A stretch of 64,000 bases of DNA. It comes from Phycisphaeraceae bacterium (lineage in GTDB: Bacteria > Planctomycetota > Phycisphaerae > Phycisphaerales > UBA1924). The notes under the pieces are model-generated. The model was not told the DNA's origin, ran no database searches, and saw only the letters and a program-made list of their open reading frames with translations. The stretch covers positions 1 through 64,000 of the forward strand of contig RECQ01000053.1 in NCBI GenBank assembly GCA_007693965.1, written 5' to 3'. Below, piece by piece: positions 54,110 to 62,578 of the stretch. Made by a program: the position numbers and the translations under genes. The number at the start of each line of letters is the position of its first letter. The stretch's first letter is position 1.

Positions 54110-55354
54110 TCAGGGTTTCTGTCCGCCTCGCTGCGGCGTATGCATCGCGTCGAACATCAGCACCTGCTCCATGGAGGGGATTTCCGGGACAGGCAGCCAG
54201 CCCCACAACCCAGGCGCTCCCAGCGCGACCACCGTCGTGGGGGGGTGGTAGTGGAAAGAGAGGGGCGCCATCGAATTGAGGCACTCGTGGGTTCCGAAGA
54301 ATTTCCACGGCCGGTTCATCGGCTGGGCTCGCGAGCTGAACTGGCGCATCCGCACGATGTCCACCGGGATCCACCATCCCTCCTCCGCCGCCTCGTCGTA
54401 GAGGAAGAACTCGACCCACGCGTGCAGGATCGGGATGTTGCTGGGAACATCGCGGAACTCGCCGCAGTCTGGGTGCGGCGCCACGATGCCGGAGGCCTGC
54501 CCCAGCGACTGATGGATGTCGTAGCCGATCACCACCCGCGCCGGCAGCCCCGCCGCCCGGTAGACGGCGCAGAGGAGCGAGGCGAGGTCGAAGGGCGAGC
54601 CGCGCTTCGCAATGGCGGCCTCCGCCGAGCCCTGCATCTCCAGACCCCCGAAGCGCCCGAGCCGGTCGGGGACGACGCCCTGCCCGACGGGCTGCATGTG
54701 CTCCAGCGTTTTCCCGGCGAGTTGCTTGGCGAGCATGGCGGGGGGAACGCTCTTCGGGGCTCCGTTGGTCCACCGGTCGACGATGCGCTGGATCACCGGG
54801 TGGTTTGAATCAACGTGGTGCTGATGCTGCAACGCCGACTTCGGCAGCCCCGGCCACTCGCCCGTGGGCCAGTCGATCTGCATGGCGCGTTCTTCGTTGT
54901 AGCGCGTGGACCAGGTCGTCATGGGAATGTTCACGATCAGCCGCAGCGTCTGGCCCCGCACATCCTGAACATCCCAGCGTCCCAGGCCCTGACCGGAAGG
55001 GAAGCCGCCCATCAGCGTGACTTCGTCGTCCACCACCACGTTGTCGATCCGGAGCTCGGAATCGATTCTGTCAACGTGCGTCTCGCTCGAAGCGGTCTCC
55101 TTCAGCAGCGGGAAGACGATGACCGCCCGCTCCAGATCGAAGGTTGTGCCGAACCAGATTCCCCTCCGGCCGCGGAGCGGCTGGGAGCCTGCGAAGACCT
55201 GGGCCCGCACGGTCCAATCCTGCGGATCAATACGCTCCAGCACGGGCGCCTCGTCGGCGCCGCCCTGCGCGAAGACCCTCTCCGCCCCGATGGCGGGCAG
55301 CAGCAGGCTGAGAGCGAGCATGATCGAGAATTGTGTGAACAATCCGTTGCGCAT
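54110..55354 (-). CDS. exported transglutaminase-like protein
   Basis: A 414-residue protein with a signal peptide (MLALSLLLPAIGAERVFAQ). A transglutaminase-like core lies in the second half: Cys in FDLASLLCAVYRAAGLPARV, His in ILHAWVEFFLYDE and Asp in GWWIPVD form the papain-like triad. IRMRQFSSRAQPMNRPWKFF follows. Such proteins in bacteria are mostly peptidases or cross-linkers; the substrate is unknown. The N-terminal half is a beta-rich domain without a name. GGAGG precedes ATG 55354. Confidence 0.82.
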   Translation of the reverse strand: MRNGLFTQFSIMLALSLLLPAIGAERVFAQGGADEAPVLERIDPQDWTVRAQVFAGSQPLRGRRGIWFGTTFDLERAVIVFPLLKETASSETHVDRIDSELRIDNVVVDDEVTLMGGFPSGQGLGRWDVQDVRGQTLRLIVNIPMTTWSTRYNEERAMQIDWPTGEWPGLPKSALQHQHHVDSNHPVIQRIVDRWTNGAPKSVPPAMLAKQLAGKTLEHMQPVGQGVVPDRLGRFGGLEMQGSAEAAIAKRGSPFDLASLLCAVYRAAGLPARVVIGYDIHQSLGQASGIVAPHPDCGEFRDVPSNIPILHAWVEFFLYDEAAEEGWWIPVDIVRMRQFSSRAQPMNRPWKFFGTHECLNSMAPLSFHYHPPTTVVALGAPGLWGWLPVPEIPSMEQVLMFDAMHTPQRGGQKP

Positions 55355-55555
55355 CGTTCGTCCTCCATGTCCGCAGGCTCATCGGCCGCAGGTGTGGAAA
55401 TCTTGCATACCCCGAGGCCATCCTTCAAGGGCAACCATAGGGGCTCCGATTCCGGATGGCGCCGCGCACAGGCTGATCCGACCCGGAGACATCCAGACTC
55501 TTTCTTCTTCTTCCCGGCGCCACTTCGCCTTCTGTTCGGGTATGCTGCCCGGACC

Positions 55556-57133
55556 ATGTTGGCGCGGGTGCACACCTTCGTTCTCACCGGGATCGACGCC
55601 GTCCATTGCGAAGTGGAGGTCGACCTTGCTGAGAACACCGTCCAGAAGGCGGACCAGATCGTCGGCCTGCCCGATTCAGCCGTGCGCGAATCGCAGGAGC
55701 GTGTGCGCTCGGCGCTGGCCAACTCCGGCTATGTCGTCCCCAACGGGCGCCTGCTCATCAACCTCGCCCCCGCCGACGTGCGCAAGGAAGGGCCCGTCTA
55801 CGACCTTCCCATCGCGATGGGCGTGCTCATCGGCTGCGGCATGGTGCGTTCCGGCGCCGGACGTCGCGAGGAGCCGCAGAACGAAGCCCTCGACCATCGG
55901 CGTTTTCTCTTCGCCGGCGAGCTGGCATTGGATGGGCGACTGCGCCCCATCAAGGGCGTGATCGCGATGGCGATGCTGGCGCAGCGCCGCGGCCTGCAGG
56001 GCGTGGTTGTGCCGGCGGAGAACGCCGTGGAGGCGGCTGTTGTCGACGGCATAGAGACCTACGGCGCGCGCACGCTGGCGGAGGTGGTCGGGCTGCTGAA
56101 CGGGTCGCTCGCGCCCGAGCCGCACCCGCCGGTGGATGTCGCCTCGCTCATCGAGCAGTCGCAGGCGGCGCTGGATTTCGCCGAGGTGCGCGGTCAGGAG
56201 GGCGTGAAGCGCGCCATCACGGTGGCTGCTTCGGGCGGGCACAACATCCTGATGCTGGGTCCGGCGGGCACGGGCAAGACGATGATGGCCAAGGCGCTGC
56301 CCGGCGTGCTGCCGCCGATGTCGCCGGAGGAGGCGCTGGAGGTGACGCGGATCTACTCCGCCGCGGGCCAACTCGCCCGCGCCGGCGCGAGCGACGATCA
56401 GGACGGCCGCGCCGGGCTGATCACGGTGCGCCCGGTGCGCTCGCCGCACCACACGGCGTCGACGCCGGCGTTCATCGGCGGCGGATCGATACCGCGTCCG
56501 GGCGAGGTGAGCCTGGCGCACCACGGAATTCTGTTTCTCGATGAGCTGCCCGAGTTCCCGCGTCCGGTGCTGGAGACGCTGCGCCAGCCGCTCGAGGACG
56601 GGACGGTGACGATCGCGCGGGCCCATTCGGCGGTGCGTTTCCCCGCGGGTTTCATGCTGGTGGCGGCGATGAATCCGACCTCGAAGGGGGACATGCCCAC
56701 GGACGCCGCGGGAAGGCGCGAGATGGAGCGGTACATGTCGCGATTGTCGGGTCCGCTGATTGATCGGATCGATATCCACGTCGAGGCGCCGGCGGTGCCG
56801 TGGAAGCGGCTGGCGTCGACGGAGGAGCGGGGCGTGTCATCAAGTGAGATCCGCGAGCGCGTGGTGCAGGCGCGGCGGCGCCAGCGATCCCGCCAGGAGA
56901 CAACGCTCAACGCACAGCTCCGCGGCAAGGATCTGGACCGCCTGGCGCCGCTGACCGAGCCCGCCCGGGAGATGCTGGGTCACGCCATCACCGAGATGAA
57001 GCTCTCCGCCCGGGCCTACGACAAGATCCGGCGCGTGGCCCGCACCATCGCCGATCTTGAAGAGACGGACACCATCGACATGCCGCACATCGCCGAGGCG
57101 GTGCAGTACCGGCTGCTTGATCGGCGTGTGTGA
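55556..57133 (+). CDS. comM: YifB/ComM-family Mg-chelatase-like AAA+ ATPase
   Basis: A 525-residue AAA+ protein related to ComM, a hexameric helicase for branch migration during natural transformation. The N-terminal domain (VHTFVLTGIDAVHCEVEVDL, GLPDSAVRESQERVRSAL) is YifB-specific. Walker A is GPAGTGKTMMAK, ILFLDELPEFPRPVLETLRQ holds Walker B, and FMLVAAMNPTSKGD is the sensor region. The C-terminal lid (MLGHAITEMKLSARAYDKIR) is complete. ATG 55556 begins the conserved part. It diverges from the transglutaminase-like gene. Confidence 0.93.
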   Translation: MLARVHTFVLTGIDAVHCEVEVDLAENTVQKADQIVGLPDSAVRESQERVRSALANSGYVVPNGRLLINLAPADVRKEGPVYDLPIAMGVLIGCGMVRSGAGRREEPQNEALDHRRFLFAGELALDGRLRPIKGVIAMAMLAQRRGLQGVVVPAENAVEAAVVDGIETYGARTLAEVVGLLNGSLAPEPHPPVDVASLIEQSQAALDFAEVRGQEGVKRAITVAASGGHNILMLGPAGTGKTMMAKALPGVLPPMSPEEALEVTRIYSAAGQLARAGASDDQDGRAGLITVRPVRSPHHTASTPAFIGGGSIPRPGEVSLAHHGILFLDELPEFPRPVLETLRQPLEDGTVTIARAHSAVRFPAGFMLVAAMNPTSKGDMPTDAAGRREMERYMSRLSGPLIDRIDIHVEAPAVPWKRLASTEERGVSSSEIRERVVQARRRQRSRQETTLNAQLRGKDLDRLAPLTEPAREMLGHAITEMKLSARAYDKIRRVARTIADLEETDTIDMPHIAEAVQYRLLDRRV

Positions 57134-57144
57134 TCGGTTCGATT

Positions 57145-57268
57145 GCTCACGCAGAGGCGCAGGGAGCGCGGAGATTATAGAAGAATATGTGAAGTGGATG
57201 AAGAAGGCGAAGACCGACTTTTTCCTGATTCAATTCATCCTCTGCGCACGCTGCGCCTCTGCGTGAGC
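57145..57268. repeat. complete dispersed inverted-repeat element
   Basis: The left arm begins GCTCACGCAGAGGCGCAG (57145-57162), and the same 18 bases occur in inverted orientation at 57251-57268. Less perfect matches extend the arms to about 29 bp. The 65-bp centre is AT-richer. Half-elements at 46127 and 46700 are related, and it resembles widespread CACAGAGGCACAGAG-type intergenic repeats. Confidence 0.75.
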
Positions 57269-57319
57269 CCATCCGACACCCCCACGGCGGCGCCGCGGCG
57301 GGTTTCCGCTGAAATGAGA

Positions 57320-57345
57320 ACGGCCCGCCTTTTCGGGCGGGCCGT
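57320..57345 (-). terminator. hairpin after the PEP-CTERM protein gene
   Basis: A perfect ten-pair stem (ACGGCCCGCC with GGCGGGCCGT) has a six-base loop and lies 52 bp past the stop at 57397. The T tract on the minus strand is weak (TCTCATTT), so termination is probable but not certain. Confidence 0.65.
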
Positions 57346-57396
57346 TTGCTCAGATGCGGAAAGATCAGTTCACCGGGACGCGTCCGCCCCGCGGGC

Positions 57397-58125
57397 TCAC
57401 GCCCTGCGTCGGCGGATGGACGCGATGCCGAGCAGGCCGGCGCCGGCGAGGAGGCTGGGCGCGGGCATGGGGACGATGACGATCTGGTCCTGGTGGTCAT
57501 CGCTGCGGACGGCCATGATCGAGGGACCGGGATCGATGCTGCGGTTGAACGTGCCGATCGAGTCGAAGAGGTTGTTGAGGTGGCCGAGCACGGCGCTGGA
57601 GAGCTGGGCGCCGTTCGTGCGAGTCGCGGCGAAGTCGCCGTTGGTCACATCGAGCGAGGAGCGGCCGATGCCGGGAAGGAAGTCGTACGCGACTTCCCAG
57701 ATCGCGATCTGGAACGCGGCGGCGAAGGCGTTGTCGGCGCTGGAGAGCAACTGCGATCCGGCGGCGAAGCTGTACATGTCGCGGATCGCTTCGGCGCGGG
57801 CCACGCCCATCGCGGGATCGGGCGCATCATAGAGCGGGACGACCTCGTACTCCTTCTTGGAGGAGGTCACATAGTTCATCAGATCGGTGCAGAACGTGAT
57901 GTGCATGCCGCTGATCGAAGCGCCGATGCCGGTTCCGTCGGAGAACTCGTGCTTGAGCTGACCGGCGAAGACATTCTGCTGCGAACCGTTCAGGTCGATC
58001 TTGACGTTCTGGCCTTTGCCGGTCCCGACAAAACGGACATCGACGGTGTTCGCGGAAGCGATGGCGGTGGTGGCGACGATGGCGCCGAGAGCGCCGAGGA
58101 ACGTGTGGGTCATCCGTGAGTTCAT
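57397..58125 (-). CDS. PEP-CTERM-like surface protein with thioester-domain-like signature
   Basis: A 242-residue secreted protein. The signal peptide is FLGALGAIVATTAIASA. The C-terminus is a sorting tail: VPMPAPS, a hydrophobic helix (LLAGAGLLGIASI) and RRRRA, as in PEP-CTERM proteins processed by exosortase and archaeosortase-like systems. In the body, ITFCTDL with Cys79 and AFQIAIWEV with Gln139 fit the FCxD and QxxIW pattern of bacterial thioester domains, where Cys and Gln form an internal crosslink. Function is unknown. AGGAG precedes ATG 58125. Confidence 0.8.
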   Translation of the reverse strand: MNSRMTHTFLGALGAIVATTAIASANTVDVRFVGTGKGQNVKIDLNGSQQNVFAGQLKHEFSDGTGIGASISGMHITFCTDLMNYVTSSKKEYEVVPLYDAPDPAMGVARAEAIRDMYSFAAGSQLLSSADNAFAAAFQIAIWEVAYDFLPGIGRSSLDVTNGDFAATRTNGAQLSSAVLGHLNNLFDSIGTFNRSIDPGPSIMAVRSDDHQDQIVIVPMPAPSLLAGAGLLGIASIRRRRA

Positions 58126-58349
58126 TTCTTGGCTCCTGGTTTCCGTCGCCCGTCCGGGGCGCCGTGCTCACAAGCCTGCGCCGGATTCAGGGCGGCGCCC
58201 GCTCCGGCGTCGCAATTCGCGGTGAACCGGGCCGCGCGGGCCCGCGCAATCGGCGCCGCCGTCGCAGCCGGAGCGCCCCGGTAGAATTCCCGGACGTCGC
58301 CCGCAGTATCGAGACCCAGGCACACACGGCGCCCCAGGAGCTATTGACC

Positions 58350-59309
58350 ATGATGCGAACAATCACACACTGGATGACAGGCACGCTGGTCCTCGCCTGC
58401 GTCCTCGCGCAAACGTCCGAAGCGCGCGCCCAGCAGAGCGATCGCCCCGCCGAGGCCACATCGCTCTTCGGCGAGCCGCTGCTGCGTCCGGAAATCGAGC
58501 CGGAGCGGAAGGCCCGCCTGCTGGACGATCTCGCCGATGCGCAAGCGGAGCACGAGCGCAACCCCGAGAGCGAGCAGGCGGCGATATGGGTCGGACGCCG
58601 CCTCGGATATCTCGGACGCTTCAACGAAGCCGTCGAGGTCTTCACACGGGCGCTCACGCGCCATACCCACAGCCACCACCTGCTCCGCCACCGCGGCCAC
58701 CGATACATCACCCTGCGGCAGTTCGATCGCGCCATCGACGACCTGCGCCGCGCCTCGATGCTCGTCGAGGGGCTGCCCGACGAAGTCGAGCCCGACGGCG
58801 CTCCCAATCCCGCCGGCATTCCCCGCAGCACCATCCAGACGAACATCTGGTACCACCTCGCCCTCGCTCACTATCTTAAGGGAGAGAACGAGCGCGCCCT
58901 CGATGCATGGCGCCGCTGCCTCGATCTCTCGAAGAACGACGACATGCGCGTCGCCACGCTCAACTGGCTCATCCTCACGCAGCGCCGCCTCGGCATGCAC
59001 GATGAGGCGAGGCGAGCGCTCCAGGACGTCCACACCGATATGGATGTGATCGAGAACGTGGGCTACCACCGCCTGCTGCTCTTCTACAAGGGAGAGCTCG
59101 AGCTCGGCGATCTGCTCGATCCGGAGGCGGACGACTCCGTCCAGCTCTCCACCATCGGCTACGGCGTCGGCGCCTGGCTGCTGGCGGAAGGGCGGCGCGA
59201 TGCGGCGATGCAGCTCTTCGGGCAGGTGCGCGAGACGCCCACGTGGCCCGCCTTCGGATACATCGCGGCCGAGGCCGATCTGCACAGACTCGGCGGGAAC
59301 AGACGCTGA
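58350..59309 (+). CDS. exported TPR protein
   Basis: A 319-residue protein with a signal peptide (THWMTGTLVLACVLAQTSEA, cut near RAQQ). TPR units follow (IWVGRRLGYLGRFNEAVEVF, LLRHRGHRYITLRQFDRAID, IWYHLALAHYLKGENERALD). A periplasmic scaffold role is likely; the partner is unknown. CAGGAG nine bases upstream supports ATG 58350. It is 72 bp upstream of gdhA on the same strand, so co-transcription is possible. Confidence 0.75.
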   Translation: MMRTITHWMTGTLVLACVLAQTSEARAQQSDRPAEATSLFGEPLLRPEIEPERKARLLDDLADAQAEHERNPESEQAAIWVGRRLGYLGRFNEAVEVFTRALTRHTHSHHLLRHRGHRYITLRQFDRAIDDLRRASMLVEGLPDEVEPDGAPNPAGIPRSTIQTNIWYHLALAHYLKGENERALDAWRRCLDLSKNDDMRVATLNWLILTQRRLGMHDEARRALQDVHTDMDVIENVGYHRLLLFYKGELELGDLLDPEADDSVQLSTIGYGVGAWLLAEGRRDAAMQLFGQVRETPTWPAFGYIAAEADLHRLGGNRR

Positions 59310-59381
59310 CGCCGGCGTGTTGTTCACTGGGCGCCGGTGGTTGCCGGCAAGGCGTCGACAAGCAACTGAACTGGAGGGTGG

Positions 59382-60740
59382 ATGAGCGGCTACATCAAGG
59401 ACGTGCTGGAATCTCTGGAGGAGCGCAACCCCGGTGAGAAGGAGTTTCTCGCCGCGGCGAAGGAGGCGCTCGACTCGATCGGCCTCATCATCGACGATCA
59501 TCCCGATCATCGGAAGAGCGCCATCCTGGAGCGGCTGGTCGAGCCGGAGCGCATCATCACCTTCCGCGCGCCGTGGGTTGATGACGACGGCAAGCCGCAC
59601 GTGAACCGCGGCTGGCGCGTGCAGTTCTCCAGCGCGCTGGGCCCGTACAAGGGCGGCCTGCGATTCCATCCATCCGTCACGCAGAGCGTCCTCAAGTTTC
59701 TCGGCTTCGAGCAGACCTTCAAGAACAGCCTGACCGGGCTCTCGCTGGGCGGCGCCAAGGGCGGCGCCGATTTCGACCCCAAGGGCCGCTCCGACGATGA
59801 GATCCGCAGATTCTGTGAGAGCTTCATGGACGAGTTGCACCGCCACATCGGCCCCGACCGTGATATTCCCGCCGGCGATATCGGCGTCGGCTCGCGCGAG
59901 ATCGGCTACCTCTTCGGGCGCTACCGGCGCCTGCGCAACGAGTTCACCGGGACGCTGACCGGCAAGGGGCTCGCGTGGGGCGGCAGCCCGCTGCGCACCG
60001 AGGCGACGGGCTACGGCGTTGTTTACTTCGCCGCGGCCATGCTCTCCGACAGCGGCAAGTCACTCGAAGGAATGCGCTGCATCGTGTCAGGCTCGGGCAA
60101 CGTCGCCGTCTACACCGCCGAGAAGCTCATCGACATGGGCGCCAGACCGATCACGCTCTCCGATTCAGGAGGCTTCATCTTCGAGCCCGACGGGCTAACG
60201 CGCGAGAAGCTCGACTGGATCAAGGAGCTCAAGTTCGAGCGGCGCGGACGCATCTCGGAATACGCCGATGAGTTCTCCTCCGCGAAGTACACGAAGGCGC
60301 CGAAGGAGGGCGCCAACCCGCTGTGGCAGGTCGAGGCCGATGGCGTCTTCCCCTGCGCCACGCAGAACGAGCTGGACGAACGCGGCGCCCGCGACCTGGT
60401 GAAGGCCGGCGTGAAGCTCGTCGTCGAGGGCGCCAACATGCCCGCGACGCACGAGGCGGTCGAGGTCTTCCGTGAGAAGAAGATCGCATTTGCGCCCGGC
60501 AAAGCGTCCAACGCCGGCGGCGTGGCGGTGTCGGGGCTGGAGATGTCGCAGAACTCGATGCGGCTCACGTGGACGGAGGAAGAAGTCGAAGGGCGCCTTC
60601 GCGCCATCATCGAACGCGTTCACAAGTCGTGCCTCGACATGGCCGACGTCTGTGGCCAGTGCAACGACTACGCCCACGGCGCCAACATCGCAGGCTACCT
60701 CCGCGTGGCGGCGGCGATGAAGGCGCAGGGAGCGTGGTGA
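59382..60740 (+). CDS. gdhA: NADP-specific glutamate dehydrogenase
   Basis: A 452-residue enzyme that makes glutamate from 2-oxoglutarate and ammonia. The substrate region reads GPYKGGLRFHPSVTQSVLKF, and the catalytic lysine is K126 in LGGAKGGADFDPKG. The Rossmann domain has VSGSGNVAVYTAEKL and GANMPATHEAVEVF. The C-terminal GGVAVSGLEMSQNSMRLTWT is typical of hexameric NADP-type enzymes of about 450 residues. GGAGGGTGG precedes ATG 59382. Confidence 0.97.
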   Translation: MSGYIKDVLESLEERNPGEKEFLAAAKEALDSIGLIIDDHPDHRKSAILERLVEPERIITFRAPWVDDDGKPHVNRGWRVQFSSALGPYKGGLRFHPSVTQSVLKFLGFEQTFKNSLTGLSLGGAKGGADFDPKGRSDDEIRRFCESFMDELHRHIGPDRDIPAGDIGVGSREIGYLFGRYRRLRNEFTGTLTGKGLAWGGSPLRTEATGYGVVYFAAAMLSDSGKSLEGMRCIVSGSGNVAVYTAEKLIDMGARPITLSDSGGFIFEPDGLTREKLDWIKELKFERRGRISEYADEFSSAKYTKAPKEGANPLWQVEADGVFPCATQNELDERGARDLVKAGVKLVVEGANMPATHEAVEVFREKKIAFAPGKASNAGGVAVSGLEMSQNSMRLTWTEEEVEGRLRAIIERVHKSCLDMADVCGQCNDYAHGANIAGYLRVAAAMKAQGAW

Positions 60741-60754
60741 GCTGGAGAAGAATG

Positions 60755-60827
60755 GTGGCACGGCTCTCTGAGCCGCGTTTCTGACGTCTGCACAGTTCGT
60801 CATCACGGCTCGGAGAGCCGTGCCACC
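60755..60827. repeat. REP-like inverted repeat between gdhA and pgpA
   Basis: Arms of 22 bases (left starts GGTGGCACGGCTCTCTGAGC; right is its inverted copy, 21 of 22 matching) enclose 29 bp. Each arm contains its own small palindrome (CGGCTC/GAGCCG). It lies between convergent genes and may help end both transcripts. Confidence 0.75.
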
Positions 60828-60837
60828 GGGGGACGCT

Positions 60838-61398
60838 TCAGAGCGGCAACAGGAGCAATGCCGCACCCAGGACAACCGCCGCGTACAACCCCGCGAACAA
60901 GTCATCGACCAGCACGCCCCATCCCGCGTTCAGTCGCTCCAGCCCCCGCGCCGGCCACGGCTTGATGATGTCCATGATGCGAAACAGCACGAAGGCAGCG
61001 CCGGTGACGATGCTCACCATCCAGAACCCGCCCCCGATCAGCTCCGGCATCAGGAATGGCAGCGGCAATAGCGGCATGCACTGTCCCGCCGTCTCGTCCA
61101 TCACCACTTCGGACGGATCCTTCCTTCCGTAATGCGATTCCGCCCACGCCCCGAGCTGCACGCAGATCGCGCTCGACACCAGCAGCGTGATGATGAGCAG
61201 CGCGTAGTAAAGCTCGGCCGGCGCGCCCAGCAGCAGCAGCAGCCACGCCAGGCCCGCCGTCGGAAGTGATCCCCACGTTCCCGGCGCGGGGCGCAGCAGC
61301 CCCAGACCGCCCGTCGAAACGAGCAGTATGCGCGCACGCGTCAGTGAGTCAGTACGTGATGCCTCGCCATGTTCGTTCTGTTGTTGATCGCTCACCAC
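60838..61398 (-). CDS. pgpA: phosphatidylglycerophosphatase A
   Basis: A 186-residue membrane enzyme that removes phosphate from phosphatidylglycerophosphate. Family blocks are STGGLGLLRPAPGTWGSLPT, SHYGRKDPSEVVMDETAGQC and RIMDIIKPWPARGLERLNAG with GWGVLVDDLFAGLYA. Four membrane helices are seen. GTG 61398 is used, with another GTG next at 61395; AAGGTGG lies upstream. With pgsA upstream on the same strand it completes phosphatidylglycerol synthesis. Confidence 0.94.
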   Translation of the reverse strand: MVSDQQQNEHGEASRTDSLTRARILLVSTGGLGLLRPAPGTWGSLPTAGLAWLLLLLGAPAELYYALLIITLLVSSAICVQLGAWAESHYGRKDPSEVVMDETAGQCMPLLPLPFLMPELIGGGFWMVSIVTGAAFVLFRIMDIIKPWPARGLERLNAGWGVLVDDLFAGLYAAVVLGAALLLLPL

Positions 61399-61496
61399 AC
61401 CACCTTATCGCCTCGGGGGCGTCTCGGGGCGCCGACGCTTCGCGGACGCGAGCATCATGACGCCCCACGCAACGACCCGGATTCCATCGCCGTGTG

Positions 61497-61526
61497 CCGA
61501 GGCTTCGATGACTCAGCCTCGGCGTC
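61497..61526 (-). repeat. 30-bp dispersed palindromic repeat, copy 2
   Basis: This is the inverted copy of the element at 41481-41510, with 28 of 30 bases shared on the minus strand. It lies in the 257-bp gap between pgsA and pgpA. That gap also holds a CGGGGCG/CGCCCCG palindrome at 61609-61625 and no other gene signal. Confidence 0.75.
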
Positions 61527-61655
61527 TCGTGCAAATGCAGCGCGTGCGTGTGGGTTTCAGTGCATGATTGAAGGCCCGGAAATGTTGATGGCGTGGTGTT
61601 TTTTGACTCGGGGCGGGACGCCCCGGCTCGCTGGTCCTTGTACGAATGAAAACGC

Positions 61656-62345
61656 TCACCGCTCACCCGCTCGCTTTCTCCCAGCTCGCATCGCCTTCGC
61701 CACATACGGCCACGCCGACAGAACCGTCGCGAGCACCGTCGCCCACACCAGGCCATCGATCGTCCAACGCCGCCATCCATCATCGAGCGTCGCGGAGTCT
61801 CCCGTCCACACCAGCAGCAGGATCAGCGGCGCCGCGGCGGATTGCAGGATCATCTTCAGTTTCCCCGCCCACGCAGCGCCGAATGAAACGCCAGCCGATT
61901 CGAAGACCGCGCGCACCGACGTCACGAGCAGCTCGCGGGCCAGGATCACCACCACCATCCACGGCGCCACGCCCGACACGATGCGCCCAGTCTCAGCATC
62001 CGTAAACGACGGGCCCGCCAGCAGCACGAAGGCCGCAAGCACAAGCACCTTGTCCGCGAGCGGGTCCATGACGCGTCCGTAGGTGGAGACCACGTTCCAC
62101 CGGCGCGCCAGCCACCCGTCCAGCGCATCGGTGGCCGAGGCGAGGACGAAGATTACGATCGCCACCGGCAGCGTCCAGGGGCGCCCATCGGGGAACGCAT
62201 AGAGCGACAGGGCGACGACGAAGAACCCCGCCATCACCAGCCGCAGGGTGGTGAGCTGGTTGGGCAGCGCCCTGCGCAGCCGCTGGGCTCGGTCGGCGCC
62301 GGCGCCGGGAGTGTTGGAATCGGTCGCGGCGTGTGGTGCGGACAT
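61656..62345 (-). CDS. pgsA: CDP-diacylglycerol--glycerol-3-phosphate 3-phosphatidyltransferase
   Basis: A 229-residue membrane enzyme that makes phosphatidylglycerophosphate. The CDP-alcohol motif DGxxAR(x8)GxxxDxxxD is present as DALDGWLARRWN then STYGRVMDPLADK (Asp73, Asp76, Asp94, Asp98). LPNQLTTLRLVMA opens the first helix. Length is usual for PgsA plus a 25-residue basic N-terminus. ATG 62345 follows AGGGGT. pgpA, the next enzyme, is 257 bp downstream. Confidence 0.93.
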   Translation of the reverse strand: MSAPHAATDSNTPGAGADRAQRLRRALPNQLTTLRLVMAGFFVVALSLYAFPDGRPWTLPVAIVIFVLASATDALDGWLARRWNVVSTYGRVMDPLADKVLVLAAFVLLAGPSFTDAETGRIVSGVAPWMVVVILARELLVTSVRAVFESAGVSFGAAWAGKLKMILQSAAAPLILLLVWTGDSATLDDGWRRWTIDGLVWATVLATVLSAWPYVAKAMRAGRKRAGER

Positions 62346-62433
62346 ACCCCTGCCGATGGTACACGGGCGATTGCTCCGGGCCCGCCGCGTCGCACGCCGG
62401 CTTCCGCCCCAAGCGCCGGGCGGACTTGTTCGG

Positions 62434-62462
62434 TTGATGGACGAGGCAGGCCCCTCTATCTT
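62434..62462 (+). promoter_or_regulatory. possible nuoJ promoter
   Basis: TTGATG (62434-62439) and TATCTT (62457-62462) are 17 bases apart. Each matches consensus at four of six positions. It lies about 120 bp before the TTG start of nuoJ, in the region divergent from pgsA. Confidence 0.35.
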
Positions 62463-62578
62463 GCCCGCCACAGACTGCGCGGCGAGCGCCCCGGCTTCAC
62501 CGGGCGCAGCCGCGCCGACCCGCACGCTCTCCCCGCACGTCCCCCGCGCACACCCTGACGCCTCGGAGTCGATCCACT

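Noticed and set aside
61590-61630. Terminator for pgsA at the CGGGGCG/CGCCCCG palindrome
   Set aside because: The run of Ts lies on the wrong strand and side; on the pgsA strand an A run follows.
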